Assembly: GCA_022836915.1 (NCBI GenBank)
Contig: CP094668.1
Coordinates: 3,348,001 to 3,412,000, forward strand
Direction: 5' to 3'
Length of the DNA: 64,000 bases
Origin: Paenibacillus sp. OVF10
GTDB taxonomy: Bacteria; Bacillota; Bacilli; Paenibacillales; Paenibacillaceae
Each line of letters begins with the position of its first letter. Positions within the stretch are counted from its first letter, which is position 1. Below, one piece after another: positions 17,287-27,456 of this stretch. A program made the position numbers and the translations under genes. The notes beneath the pieces are model-generated. The model worked only from the letters and a program-made list of their open reading frames with translations, was not told where the DNA came from and did no database searches.

Positions 17287-17331
17287 GCAGAGGACTCCAG
17301 AAAGTCTTCAGTGGGATTCCTCTGCTTAATT
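17287..17331 (+). terminator. Hairpin terminator after TPR-like gene
   Basis: GCAGAGGACTCC (17287-17298) pairs with GGATTCCTCTGC (17314-17325) with one mismatch, followed by TTAATTTT. It is about 120 bp past the upstream stop; the stretch between has no clear gene. Confidence 0.55.
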
Positions 17332-17354
17332 TTCAAGAGGAGGAATTTCAATTT

Positions 17355-17800
17355 ATGATTTATTTAAAACGTGTGTCGGTGGATAACTGGTATGTATGTA
17401 CTCAACTGAATGTAACGGAAGAACAGAAAAAAGTTTTCCCGCGCCGGTTGTATATTGGATTGCTGAATCCAAGGTGGTGACCGATTTTCAACCCATGGCC
17501 ATCTATTATGATTCGGATCTGGTTGGTTTTGCTGTGTACTCAGATCAGGCGGATCATGAGGATAACTACTGGCTTCTTGCTCTAATGGTAGATACAAAAT
17601 ATCAGGGCAGAGGTTATGGAAGAGAAGCGCTTAGGAAGTTGATTGATCTAATGAAAGAATCACTGGATTGCAAACGCATCATGATTGGACATAGGCCGGA
17701 AAATAGTATCGCCGGGAATTTGTATGAATCACTTGGTTTTCAGAGAGTAAGTGAAGGGCTGATTGATGGCGAAGTTGTTCGGCTTCTAAGATGTAAGTAG
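17355..17800 (+). CDS. GNAT acetyltransferase, BltD/spermine-acetyltransferase-like (one apparent frameshift)
   Basis: Starts MIYLKRVSVDNWYVCTQLNV with AGAGGAGG upstream. The frame must change near 17440 (TTTTCCCG): the proper continuation is VYWIAESKVV...MAIYYDSDLVGFAVY, then YWLLALMVDTKYQGRGYGREAL (acetyl-CoA loop QGRGYG, about residues 80-86), GNLYESLGFQ. This is the pattern of polyamine/BltD-like GNATs. The total is one base short, so a missing base is likely. Polyamine specificity is inference. Confidence 0.75.
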
Positions 17801-17839
17801 TGCCCAAACGCACGCGATTTGGATTGTAAAGGAGGTAGT

Positions 17840-18169
17840 TTGTCTTTGAAGCATGTACACATTATTTTCTCATTACTCTTTATCATGTTAGGAATTGTGA
17901 TTATTACGATCTCGAAAATGATTGAAGAGGTGATTCCCAAGCTAGGCTATGCAGCATTCCAGTCAGCAGCAGCTGGCAGTTATACTCCGAGTGATTATCA
18001 AGTGAATTTTGCACTGAATTATTGGATAGGCGCGATATGCATTTTGGGTGGAGTTATCTGTTTATTAGCTAGAATGAATTGGGTTCAGAACTCCATCAGT
18101 GAAATGAATATAAGAAACAAAGCGTTTGATGAAACTCATAATTATGACGACACAAGAGAACTGAAATAG
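17840..18169 (+). CDS. Small two-TM membrane protein, about 109 aa
   Basis: Two hydrophobic segments (residues about 6-25 FSLLFIMLGIVIITI and 60-80 YWIGAICILGGVICLLA) flank a 35-residue external or internal loop with GYAAFQSAAAGSY; the C-terminus is charged. The TTG start at 17840 follows AAAGGAGGT at ideal distance. A similar layout is seen in the small protein at 43199. Function unknown. Confidence 0.65.
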   Translation: MSLKHVHIIFSLLFIMLGIVIITISKMIEEVIPKLGYAAFQSAAAGSYTPSDYQVNFALNYWIGAICILGGVICLLARMNWVQNSISEMNIRNKAFDETHNYDDTRELK

Positions 18170-18207
18170 GTTATGATATGACATAAAAAAAGAAAGGGCA
18201 GATTGAT

Positions 18208-18732
18208 ATGATTACTTTCCAATACTTTGAACCGGAAGATTTTGAACTACTGATCGAATGGAGTGGGGATGAAGCATTTTTGCTCCAGTGGGCCGGTCCT
18301 CAGTTCCAATATCCACTTTCCAGAGAGCAGCTATCGGATTATTTGCATGGTGCCAATGATAAGAACACTTCAAACAAGTTCATTTATAAAGTGATGGATG
18401 AATCAACTCAGGAGATTGTGGGCCATATTGCTCTTGGCGGTATCGATCGATATAATCGTTCAGGGCGTATCGGTAAAGTGCTTGTTGGTAAGCCATATCA
18501 GGGTAAAGGTTATGGGAAGCAAATGATCGATGAGGCACTTCGAATTGGATTTGAAGAGGAGAAGTTACACCGGATCAGTCTGGGCGTATTTGATTTTAAT
18601 GTCTCAGCCATCCGATGTTATGAAAAAGCGGGCTTTGTACAAGAAGGACTTATTCGTGATGCGAGAAGGCATGAAGATACCTTCTGGAATCTTATCGAGA
18701 TGAGCATATTAGAAAACGAATGGAAAAAATAG
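18208..18732 (+). CDS. GNAT N-acetyltransferase, RimJ/RimL-like, 174 aa
   Basis: Complete GNAT fold: IGKVLVGKPYQGKGYGKQMIDEAL carries the acetyl-CoA loop (QGKGYG) and NVSAIRCYEKAGFVQEGLIRDARR is the classical RimJ/RimL-type C-terminal motif. ATG 18208 has AAAGGGCAG upstream. Substrates of such proteins include ribosomal proteins, amino acids and drugs; which applies here is unknown. Confidence 0.85.
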   Translation: MITFQYFEPEDFELLIEWSGDEAFLLQWAGPQFQYPLSREQLSDYLHGANDKNTSNKFIYKVMDESTQEIVGHIALGGIDRYNRSGRIGKVLVGKPYQGKGYGKQMIDEALRIGFEEEKLHRISLGVFDFNVSAIRCYEKAGFVQEGLIRDARRHEDTFWNLIEMSILENEWKK

Positions 18733-18780
18733 CTTCTCAAAAGCGATCATCATACTTGAGAGGAGGTTCTCCCACTCGTC

Positions 18781-19056
18781 ATGCTGAGCATACTGAAAAA
18801 GCTGACTTTTTGGTTTGTTATTTTCTCGCTAACCGTATGTCTCATTAATCTATCAGGGAACGATGATAAGAATATTCTGATTTATCTAACGAATCCTATA
18901 AATCCATTGCTGAATGACTGGTTGACCAAAATAAATACAAATCCAGAGACGACTTTTTTGTTCAGGCCATTGATATACTTGTTACATTTGATTTTTTGGG
19001 GCGGAGTGGGGTTCATCCTGGATCGGCTCATTATGAAGCTTAAACGTAAAGGATAG
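18781..19056 (+). CDS. Small membrane protein, 91 aa (YfzA-like?)
   Basis: Two predicted membrane helices: residues 8-25 (LTFWFVIFSLTVCLINL) and 62-82 (PLIYLLHLIFWGGVGFIL), with basic ends (KLKRKG). The region between is polar (NPINPLLNDWLTKINTNPET). Resembles short Bacillus YfzA-type proteins, but the match is weak. AGAGGAGG precedes the ATG by 12-15 bp. Function unknown. Confidence 0.6.
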   Translation: MLSILKKLTFWFVIFSLTVCLINLSGNDDKNILIYLTNPINPLLNDWLTKINTNPETTFLFRPLIYLLHLIFWGGVGFILDRLIMKLKRKG

Positions 19057-19143
19057 ATATGAGCAATTCTAAGAAAAAGGTCATCTTTCATGAGAAACCC
19101 TTCGATTAACGGATGTTATAACTACTTGTACGAAAATTTAAAT

Positions 19144-19185
19144 GGGGAGGTTCTCATGTCATCAGAATGACAGGAGGACCTCCCC
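19144..19185. terminator. Bidirectional terminator between convergent genes
   Basis: GGGGAGGT...ACCTCCCC forms a long stem with an inner GTCAT/ATGAC pairing. It lies directly after the stop of the minus-strand binding protein and after the plus-strand membrane gene. Confidence 0.6.
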
Positions 19186-20151
19186 TTAATTACTACCTTC
19201 CTGGTTTATTTCAATGATCCCCGTATCAATAAATTCCTTCACAGGCACACCGTCGCTTGCAAGTAACAGGGTCTCCATCATTTTGGTACCCCAGACTCCT
19301 TCATTCTGCGAAATGACAGCAGACAATTGACCGTTGAGCAACCCGTTTTCACTGGTCGGGCTGTCACCGAACGCGATTAAATACCGATTAAGGCCTTTTG
19401 CTTTCCAGATCAAGGTAGAGGCAGAGACGGATACAAAATCGAGCCCGATAATTGCATTGAAGTGAGGGTGAGCTTGAATCATATTCTCCATATCGGACAT
19501 GGCTTGATCTTCATTCCCTTGATGATAACGAACTTCCAAGATTTCGATGTCTGTTTCACTGCGGATATAATCAATGAATCCATTAAGCCGCTGCTGCAAA
19601 CCTTGCATCTCCTCCAAGCCATTCTCGACAAGAATCATGCCTTGATTATGCAGAAGTCTTGTAGTCGTCATCGCGAACTGCTGGCCAGTGCGATAGTTAT
19701 CGGCGCCCACATAAGCGATTCGATGACTGGATGGGACATCTGACTCAAATGTAATGACCGGAATACCCGCAGCTTGGGCTGCATCAATAACGGGGGTAAG
19801 TGCAGCAGCATCCACAGGAGATATAGCGATCCCGTCCACATGTTGTTTGATCATATTCTCCATGATACGGATCTGTTGTTCGGTGTTGGCTTCATCAGGT
19901 GCGTTTACAATTAACGTGATATTGTGTTTCCCTGCATACTCCGTTGCATCCTTCGTGATCATCTCATAGGTTGGATACGTCATTGGATAGATAATACCGA
20001 AAGTTTTGCTCGCTGCAGATTTCTCTACAGGTGAAGTTGCAGGAAGTGTTGCAGCCATCTGTTGTGAACGATTGTGTGCCGAACCGGATGAAATGATCAT
20101 CGGGAACAGCAGTATTAGTGTAAGTAAAAGTGCAAATCTGGTTTTATTCAT
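19186..20151 (-). CDS. Sugar-binding sensor protein (Peripla_BP_4), partner of two-component system
   Basis: Periplasmic-binding-protein-like fold (RbsB type): FGIIYPMTYPTYEMITKDA, QHVDGIAISPVDAAAL, AAGIPVITFESDVPSS, YVGADNYRTGQQ, FNAIIGLDFVSVSAS. An N-terminal hydrophobic segment (residues 5-22) anchors or exports it; no lipobox Cys is seen. Its start overlaps the end of the response regulator gene, and the order kinase-regulator-binding protein implies a sensor that passes sugar binding to the kinase. It is a third binding protein besides the two transporter ones. Ligand unknown; likely the transported sugar. Confidence 0.8.
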   Translation of the reverse strand: MNKTRFALLLTLILLFPMIISSGSAHNRSQQMAATLPATSPVEKSAASKTFGIIYPMTYPTYEMITKDATEYAGKHNITLIVNAPDEANTEQQIRIMENMIKQHVDGIAISPVDAAALTPVIDAAQAAGIPVITFESDVPSSHRIAYVGADNYRTGQQFAMTTTRLLHNQGMILVENGLEEMQGLQQRLNGFIDYIRSETDIEILEVRYHQGNEDQAMSDMENMIQAHPHFNAIIGLDFVSVSASTLIWKAKGLNRYLIAFGDSPTSENGLLNGQLSAVISQNEGVWGTKMMETLLLASDGVPVKEFIDTGIIEINQEGSN

Positions 20152-21742
20152 ACATTGGCTCTTTTCTCAAATCTGATGGTCTGGCCTGCGATTCCTCGGT
20201 TCCTTGAGTTCGGTATTCTCTTGGCGTAAAACCTGTTGTTTTCTTGAATATATTAGAAAAATAGTGAGAATCGTTGTAACCAACTTTATAAGCAATCTCA
20301 AAGGTTTTGTTGTTGGTTGTTTTCAGCAGCTCCTTGGCTTTACCGATTCGAATCTGGGTTAGATACTCCGTTATCGTTTGACCGGTTTCCTGACTGAAAA
20401 TCTTGCTTAGATGACTTGGACTGATTCTGACGTGTGCAGAAATCATCTTCAACGAGACCTGTTCGTTATTGTATTCACGGGATACATAAGCTTTCACCTG
20501 ATCAATAACATCACTGTATTTACCGGAGCAGGCTGCTCTTCTCTGCCATAACAAGTTAAGCAGGGAACACAGATATTGGGTGCAATCCTCCCAGCACGTA
20601 ATCTTCCGAATTGTCTGTTGTAAGGAAGTAATGTTCTCATCCGAATGATCACTCATGCGGAACAACTGATTCGCGAGCCGAAACGACTCCAGCGTAAGAT
20701 CATTCAACAGATAGAAGCCATACGAGGAGGACTTCCAGTCGAAGGACTGTAATGGAGCGGCAAACTCCTGCACAAAATGGTCACGCAGATTGGGGCTGCC
20801 GATTTTGAGGAATTCAAGAAACGAATTCCTGTCGAGAAAAAGAGTCGTTTGCTCATCCAGGTTATTTTCACGTAGAGAAGCTCTGTTCTGAAGGGTGAGC
20901 CGGGTAATATATTTATCCTCCTCCGCTTCCAGATACGAGACATGAATTCCTTGCAGCCGCTCCTGTTGACTGCCAATGCCCAGAATAATATTACATTTGA
21001 ACGTATGCTCAAGTTCCATACGAACCCGCCCGCGAAGCTGCTCCAGATATACGGATATGCTGTCATCGGAGTGATACTTGAGCAGAAGCACCAACTCGGT
21101 CCGGCTTCGAATATAGGGAAGAAGTTCAACGTGGGGATCACGAGTTTCCTCCAGTATGGGAAGCAGCTTCTTCATCAGGGATTCCGGGTCCCGGGAGTCA
21201 TCTGTTAATCGAACGTCGATAATGACAATTGTATAATACCGGGCCGAGAGTGGAAGTGAGAGTTGTTTGGCTGATTCAATCGCATCGGTTGTACCGATGA
21301 GTCCTCCGCACAGATCGGCCAGCAGTTTTTCTTTGGTGATCGTCCGGTTTGTCATGCGTTGATGTTCTTCATCCATTTGTTTGCTGACCTTATGAAGCAT
21401 TTGGATTAGCTCTGCTGCACTAATGGGCTTTAGACAGTACTCGGTCACACCAAGTCGGATGGCCTCCTGGGCATAGCTGAATTCATCATGACCGCTCATG
21501 ATAATGATTTTGATATCAGGTTGTTGAGTGCGAACGATGGAGGTCAGTTCCAATCCGTTCATAAATGGCATTTTGATATCCGTAATCAGAATATCCGGAG
21601 CCCATTCATGAATTAAAGGTAACGCAAGCTCGCCGTCGGGTGCATCTCCGCAATAGTGGAAACCTTCCTTTTCCCAATCAATGCAACTGCGTATATTCTC
21701 CCGAATTCCAATTTCGTCATCCACAATCATCACCTTTTTCAA
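20144..21742 (-). CDS. YesN-like response regulator with AraC-type DNA-binding domain, 532 aa
   Basis: N-terminal receiver: MIVDDEIGIREN (acidic pocket), DILITDIKMPFMNG (phospho-acceptor Asp about residue 55), IIMSGHDEF, and YCLKPI (Lys). A middle region of about 280 residues is of unknown fold. The C-terminal AraC/XylS double helix-turn-helix is SAHVRISPSHLSKIFSQETGQ and VGYNDSHYFSNIFKKTTGFTPREYR. The gene overlaps the kinase gene by 4 bp and is followed by the binding protein. Predicted to activate the facing transporter promoter. Confidence 0.88.
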   Translation of the reverse strand: MKKVMIVDDEIGIRENIRSCIDWEKEGFHYCGDAPDGELALPLIHEWAPDILITDIKMPFMNGLELTSIVRTQQPDIKIIIMSGHDEFSYAQEAIRLGVTEYCLKPISAAELIQMLHKVSKQMDEEHQRMTNRTITKEKLLADLCGGLIGTTDAIESAKQLSLPLSARYYTIVIIDVRLTDDSRDPESLMKKLLPILEETRDPHVELLPYIRSRTELVLLLKYHSDDSISVYLEQLRGRVRMELEHTFKCNIILGIGSQQERLQGIHVSYLEAEEDKYITRLTLQNRASLRENNLDEQTTLFLDRNSFLEFLKIGSPNLRDHFVQEFAAPLQSFDWKSSSYGFYLLNDLTLESFRLANQLFRMSDHSDENITSLQQTIRKITCWEDCTQYLCSLLNLLWQRRAACSGKYSDVIDQVKAYVSREYNNEQVSLKMISAHVRISPSHLSKIFSQETGQTITEYLTQIRIGKAKELLKTTNNKTFEIAYKVGYNDSHYFSNIFKKTTGFTPREYRTQGTEESQARPSDLRKEPMYE

Positions 21743-23564
21743 CGGTTAACCTCCTTGCTTTTGGGGATACGAATCATAAATGTGCTGCCTTCCATATACG
21801 TACTTTTCATTTCAACGCCATAAGCTGGTCCGAAATAGAGTCGAATCCGGTGATGTACATTGAGCAGACCAAATCCACCTTCCTGCTCGTCATCTTGGGG
21901 TGAACGGGAACCGGCCGGCTTCTCCAGCTCTTCACGTAATTGTGCCAATCGATCCGCAGACATGCCAATTCCGTTATCCTGTACGGTCAGAATGATGCTA
22001 TTGTCCTCTACATATCCGTGGATGGATATCAGCCCTTGACCGCGTTTGTTCTTGATTCCATGGTAGAGCGCGTTTTCAATCAGGGGCTGCAGCGTCATTT
22101 TCAAAATGGGATAATCCTGAAGCTCACGATCAACGCTGATCTCGTAGGTGAGAATATCGTGGTACCTCATCTGTTGGATAACCAAGTAACTCCGCGCATG
22201 TTCAAGCTCGGTTTGAATGGATATCCAGTCGAATCCTTTGTTCAGACTCAAACGAAAGAACTTCGAGAGGGCTTGGACAAGCTTAATTACATTTTCTTTT
22301 TCTCTGCTTCAGCCATCCATAGAATGGATTCCAACGTGTTATAGAGGAAATGAGGGTTGATCTGAGCTTGCAGCGTACGTAGTTCAGCTATTTTCACCTG
22401 TTCATTCTCTCGAATGCTCTTTTCGATTAGTGTTTTGAGCTTATCCAGCATCACATTGAAGCTTTTGCCCAGATCAGCAATTTCGTCCGAGCCGTGTGGT
22501 GTGACTTTGGCTTCCAAGTAACCGTTTGCAGCTTTACGCATCTTGTTCATCAGAATCCGAATGGGAAGAATCAGTCGATTATTCAGGAAAAAATATAACG
22601 ATATTGCAAAGAACGCACTTAACAACACCGTGATGATGATCAATTGGCGAATGCTATTGGCCTCTGCAATGATTTCCTGATAAGGAGCTACCCCGATCAT
22701 TTTCCATCCGGTCTGTATTGAGGTGCTGTATACAACAAACTGGGGCTTGGATCCTGCAGACAGGATAAAGCTGTCGTGCTGTAGATGTAAAGGAATCGAT
22801 CGGATCTGATCCATCATGGTTATGGATGCCGGGGTGGTATCCGGCCTGAAGAGTGTATTTCCGTATTGATCACTAATATAGAAAAAACCGGAATCCTTAA
22901 TGGGGGTATTCGTCAAAAAATCATCAATGAACGAATCATTCAAATCAATTACTATGAACCCGATGACCTCATGCGTAATCCGCTCTTTGACCGTGGTTAT
23001 AATTGAAAGCGCATTCTGTTTAGGGTAAGCAAACCCATCCAGCCTGTTATATTCGGCATAGGCTGCAGAATGAGGGATGCGCAGAATGGCATCCGGATAC
23101 TGTATCAGATACTTGAAGTACGGGTTACGCAGCGGATTTCGTTCCAGCTTGAACACGCCTTTTCGTTCACTTATGCCTTTTCCATAAAAATTCACGAATG
23201 AGATATTAAGTACCTTGTCATACTTGTAGGTTTCCCGATAAAGATTGTATGTCTGAAGGATGGCTTTGGCTTCCGGGTAGGACTCCGATTGAGAATACAG
23301 GTATTGAAGCACTTGCGGGTTCTTGCCCAGTTCAAGAAGCCGTTCCGTATCCTCAAACAAGATGTCAATGTTCCTGGCAAGCTGGTCGGCAACCAGTTGT
23401 GTTGAGGCCTTGTTATGATTGGATACGACCGTATAGGATTTGTGGTAAGAAATCAATCCAACCACGATCAGTGGTACTGAACTGAGGATGATAAACATGC
23501 TGAGTAATTTAAGCCTGAGGCTTGAAGCAATCCATTGAATGAGTTTCAACGTATTCCACTCCAT
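21739..23564 (-). CDS. YesM-like sensor histidine kinase (one apparent frameshift)
   Basis: Membrane histidine kinase of the YesM/LytS class. TM1 near residues 14-35, an extracellular Cache-like domain of about 260 residues, TM2 near residues 300-320, HAMP, then QINPHFLYNTL (phosphorylated His). The frame breaks near 22284 in an A-rich stretch (GAGAAAAAGAAAATG); one added base gives VIKLVQALSKFFRLSLNKG and the rest: NALYHGIKN (N box), DNGIGM, GFGLLNVHHRI. Overlaps the regulator start. The broken frame in such a central gene speaks for a sequence error. Confidence 0.85.
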
Positions 23565-23731
23565 CTGAAGGGATCAAAAATGTATCATTAGTATAACATG
23601 ATTTTCTAATATGTAAGAGAATCGCTAAATACTACACAATTAAACAAAGAAATTACACTTTTTAAACTCCATTTTTTGAAATTACTAAATTATTACATAA
23701 ATTAAGTATGAGACTCCATATAAGCTCGGAA

Positions 23732-23762
23732 TGAAAGCGTTCTATAATGTGGTCACACCACA
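23732..23762 (+). promoter_or_regulatory. Transporter promoter: TATAAT, cre-like box and TSS-proximal palindrome
   Basis: TATAAT at 23743-23748 is a perfect -10, but no good -35 exists 17 bp upstream, as in activator-dependent promoters. TGAAAGCGTTCTAT (23732-23745) resembles a CcpA cre site and overlaps the -10. The perfect inverted repeat TGTGGT-CAC-ACCACA (23748-23762) lies at the expected transcript start. The region lies between divergent kinase and binding-protein genes. Confidence 0.5.
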
Positions 23763-23792
23763 AGGTGAAATGAAAAAAGGGAGGATCACAAC

Positions 23793-24813
23793 ATGCGAAC
23801 CAAAAAAAGTGGGGACTTGCCATAACATTGGCTATGGTGATGCTGGTCAGCACGGCATGTAGCAGTACCAATGGAGGAGCAGGCTCCGATAAAGAAACTT
23901 CAACGAGTGGGAATGGCAGTACACCTGCCAGCGCCAAAGCAATTACGCTTGGTTTTTCGCAGGTTGGTGCGGAGAGTGGCTGGCGTTCGGCGAATACCAA
24001 GTCGATTCAGGATTCAGCCAAAGAAGCGGGTTATGATTTGAAATTCTCCGATGCGCAGCAGAAGCAGGAAAATCAAATTAAAGCTTTGCGATCCTTCATA
24101 CAACAGAAGGTGACGGTGATTGCTTTTTCCCTGTTGTAGAATCCGGTTGGGATACCGTATTGAAGGAAGCGAAGGATGCAGGCATTCCCGTAATTTTGAC
24201 GGACCGCGCTGTGGATTCGTCAGATAAAACCCTCTACAAAACCTTTATTGGCTCCGACTTTGTAGAAGAAGGACGCAAAGCAGGTCAGTGGCTTAGTGAC
24301 CAATACAAGGACACACAAGACGAGATCAATATCGTTGAGCTGCAGGGTACAACAGGCTCCGCACCAGCGAATGACCGTCAAGAGGGCTTTATGGAATTGA
24401 TTGCTTCCAATTCGAAGCTTAAAGTGATTGCTTCACAATCGGGTGACTTTACACGTGCCAAAGGCAAAGAAGTCATGCAAGCTTTCCTCAAAGCACATAA
24501 AAAAATAGATGTTCTCTATGCACATAATGACGATATGGCACTTGGTGCAATTCAGGCCATTGAAGCGGCAGGATTGAAACCAGGCGTAGATATCACCATT
24601 ATCTCTGTGGATGCCGTGAAGGATGGGATGCAGGCTGCTGCTGATGGCAAAATCAACTTTATCGTTGAATGTAATCCGCTGTTAGGACCTCAGTTAATGG
24701 AAGCGGTTCAAGCGGTAGTGGACGGGAAAGATATCGAACCCCGAATCGTAACGGATGAGACAACTTTCACATCAGAGCAAGCTAAAGAAGCATTGCCAAC
24801 ACGCGAATATTAA
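23793..24813 (+). CDS. YtfQ-like sugar ABC transporter substrate-binding lipoprotein (two apparent frameshifts)
   Basis: Binding protein closely patterned on Escherichia YtfQ (galactofuranose uptake): ITLGFSQVGAESGWRSANT, QQKQENQIKALRSFIQQKV, VVESGWDTVLKEAKDAGIP, VELQGTTGSAPANDRQEGF, SQSGDFTRAKGKEVMQAF, YAHNDDMALGAIQAIEAAG. The signal peptide with STACSS lipobox is completed only if one A is added in the A7 run near 23805; a second break at 24130 (TTTTTCCC) needs one C. AAAGGGAGG precedes ATG 23793. First gene of the transporter operon. Galactofuranose itself is inference. Confidence 0.82.
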
Positions 24814-24898
24814 AAGCAGATTCGTATAACACCGAAAAGTCATTTTTCGACCAGTCTGTCGCTAAATGACTTTTTTCCATAACAAAGGAGAGGGTTAT

Positions 24899-26410
24899 AT
24901 GGCCGAGCAAGCCCCCATTTTGCAAATGACAGGCATCACCAAACAATTTCCCGGGGTTAAAGCGCTGTCCAGCGTCAGCTTTCGCTTGTTTCCGGGCGAG
25001 ATTCATGCCTTGATGGGTGAGAACGGAGCGGGGAAGTCGACGCTTATTAAAGTTTTGACCGGCGTTTATTCCATTGACGAAGGAATGGTAACGATGGATA
25101 ACCGTGATCTCTCGATCTCCGGTCCGCTTGAAGCGCAAAAGGCGGGAATCAGTACCGTTTACCAAGAGGTCAATCTCTGTCCAAACTTAACGGTTGCTGA
25201 GAATATTTTCATCGGACGGGAGCCGATGCGATTTGGCAAAATCAATTGGAAACAAATGAACAAAGATGCGGAGAACCTTCTGCGAGACAGATTACATCTG
25301 TCCATCGACGTTAAGGCTCCTTTACAGACCTATTCGGTCGCGATTCAACAACTGATTGCAATTGCAAGAGCACTCAGCATCTCGGCAAAAGTGCTCATAT
25401 TGGATGAACCCACATCCAGTCTGGACAAAAACGAGGTTCAGCAACTATTTCGTATTATGCACAAATTAAAGAGTGAAGGTCTCGCGATTCTTTTTGTTAC
25501 TCATTTTCTTGATCAGGTATACGAAATGTCGGATCGTCTAACGGTGCTCCGTAACGGGGAATTGGAAGGAGAGTACATAGCCGCAGAACTTCCACGCATG
25601 GAACTGGTGCTCAAGATGATCGGCAAGGAGCTCGAGGTGCTTGAGGAGCTTCCGAAGGAAGCGGATGCTGCCCAGGCGGAGTCGGGAGAACTGTTAATTA
25701 CCGCTAAGGCACTTGGACGCAAAGGAGCAATTGAGCCGTTTGATCTGGACATTCGCAAGGGAGAAGTCGTGGGCTTGGCTGGGTTATTGGGGTCTGGTCG
25801 TACTGAGATCGCTCGCCTTTTCTTTGGTGCAGATCGTTCAGATGAAGGTAAACTGCTCGTTGTAGATACAGGAAGTACGGTTAAGTCGCCGCGTCATGCA
25901 ATTGATCAGAATATTGCTTTTTGCTCCGAGAACCGTAAAACCGAAGGCATAATCGATGATTTGACCATTCGGGAGAACATTATTCTGGCTTTACAAGCGA
26001 CACGAGGCTGGTCCAAACCAATCTCACGCAAGAAACAGGATGAGATCGCCGAAAAGTACATCAACCTGTTAAATATCCATCCGAAAAACCCAGAGCATTT
26101 AATTAAAAATCTGAGCGGCGGTAATCAGCAAAAGGTGTTGCTTGCACGGTGGCTGCTGATGAACCCCGATCTGTTGATTCTCGATGAACCTACGCGTGGA
26201 ATTGATATCGGTGCAAAGACCGAAATACAGAAGCTGGTGCTTTCTCTGTCGAAGCAGGGCATGGCCGTGCTGTTCATTTCGTCCGAGCTGGAAGAAGTGA
26301 TTCGTGTCAGCCGCCGGATTGCCGTAATCCGGGACCGCAAAAAAGTGCAAGAACTTAGCGGGGATCAGATCCATCAACAGCAAATCATGAAAGCAATGGC
26401 AGGAGGTTAA
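24899..26410 (+). CDS. Sugar ABC transporter ATP-binding protein, two domains (YtfR/RbsA-like)
   Basis: Fused double ATPase of the ribose/galactofuranose class. Domain 1: Walker A GENGAGKSTLIK (about residues 39-50), Walker B LILDEPTSSLD. Domain 2: GLAGLLGSGRTEIARLFF (degenerate Walker A, as usual), signature LSGGNQQKVLLARWL, LLILDEPTRGIDIG. Start ATG 24899 has AAAGGAGAGG upstream; the longer frame has no support. 503 aa is normal. Energises the two permeases downstream; the stop is 4 bp before the next gene. Confidence 0.9.
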   Translation: MAEQAPILQMTGITKQFPGVKALSSVSFRLFPGEIHALMGENGAGKSTLIKVLTGVYSIDEGMVTMDNRDLSISGPLEAQKAGISTVYQEVNLCPNLTVAENIFIGREPMRFGKINWKQMNKDAENLLRDRLHLSIDVKAPLQTYSVAIQQLIAIARALSISAKVLILDEPTSSLDKNEVQQLFRIMHKLKSEGLAILFVTHFLDQVYEMSDRLTVLRNGELEGEYIAAELPRMELVLKMIGKELEVLEELPKEADAAQAESGELLITAKALGRKGAIEPFDLDIRKGEVVGLAGLLGSGRTEIARLFFGADRSDEGKLLVVDTGSTVKSPRHAIDQNIAFCSENRKTEGIIDDLTIRENIILALQATRGWSKPISRKKQDEIAEKYINLLNIHPKNPEHLIKNLSGGNQQKVLLARWLLMNPDLLILDEPTRGIDIGAKTEIQKLVLSLSKQGMAVLFISSELEEVIRVSRRIAVIRDRKKVQELSGDQIHQQQIMKAMAGG

Positions 26411-26414
26411 AGAG

Positions 26415-27456
26415 ATGGCGGGCAAGATGCGTAAACATCATTTGTTTTGGCCGTTGTGTATGCTTGGTTTACTTTTAATCTTTAATTTGCTGTACTCTCC
26501 GGATTTCTTCTCCTCGTCATGCGTGAAGGGAATCTGTATGGCAGCTTGATTGATATTCTCAATTTTGGAGCGCCCTTAATTCTGGTATCGATCGGTATGA
26601 CACTGGTGATTGCGACCGGAGGTATCGACTTGTCTGTGGGCTCCATTGTAGCGATCTCCGGTGCAGTGGCTTGTATGAGCATCAGCAGAGGAGTAGATCA
26701 GAGTTCCTTCGGGCTTATGTTGGGTGCAGTTGGATTATCTATAGGTCTCTCACTGATCTTGGGCATATGGAACGGGACGCTGGTTTCGGTTGCCCGAATC
26801 CAGCCCATTATTGCAACGCTTATTCTGATGGTAGCTGGACGTGGGATTGCGCAATTAATTACGAGTGGACAGATTATTACTGTATCCAACGCGAACTACG
26901 CCTATATCGGGGCGGGTTCGCTTGCAGCATTGCCTTTTTCCATCTTCATCGTATTAACTGTTCTGCTTGTTGCCTCTCTGTTGACGAGAAAAACGGCACT
27001 GGGACTGTTTATCGAATCGGTTGGAAGTAACGCAAACGCGAGCCAACTGGCAGGTATTCGTTCAAAAACGGTTATTCTCACGGTATATGTCTTCTGTGGT
27101 CTGTGTGCCGGCATTGCCGGGCTTATTCTCAGCTCGAATGTATCCAGTGCGGATGGCAATAACGAAGGTCTGTGGTATGAACTTGATGCCATTCTTGCTG
27201 TCGTCATCGGGGTACTTCGCTCAATGGTGGTCGTTTCTATCTAATGGGTACCGTCGTTGGAGCACTCATTATCCAAACCTTAACAACAACGATCTATATG
27301 ATTGGAGTCCCGCCAGAAGTTACGCTGGTTGTCAAAGCCTTTGTTGTACTGGCCGTATGTTTAATTCAATCCGATTCATTCCGCAATTCCATGGTGATCC
27401 GTTGGAAAAAACGGAAGTTTCCAGCCGAACAGGGGGTTAACCGCCATGTTTCTTAA
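26415..27456 (+). CDS. YtfT-like sugar ABC permease (two apparent frameshifts)
   Basis: Membrane permease of the RbsC/BPD_transp_2 family. Key segment IATGGIDLSVGSIVAISGAV is the conserved cytoplasmic loop of this class, and about eight hydrophobic helices can be seen. The start MAGKMRKHHLFWPLC leads to SPDFFS, where a base is missing near 26511 before MREGNLYGSLIDILNFG. A second break near 27211 joins VVIG to TSLNGGRFYLMGTVVGA. Both breaks fit missing single bases. It overlaps the second permease by 11 bp, so the proteins probably pair as a heterodimer. Confidence 0.82.
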
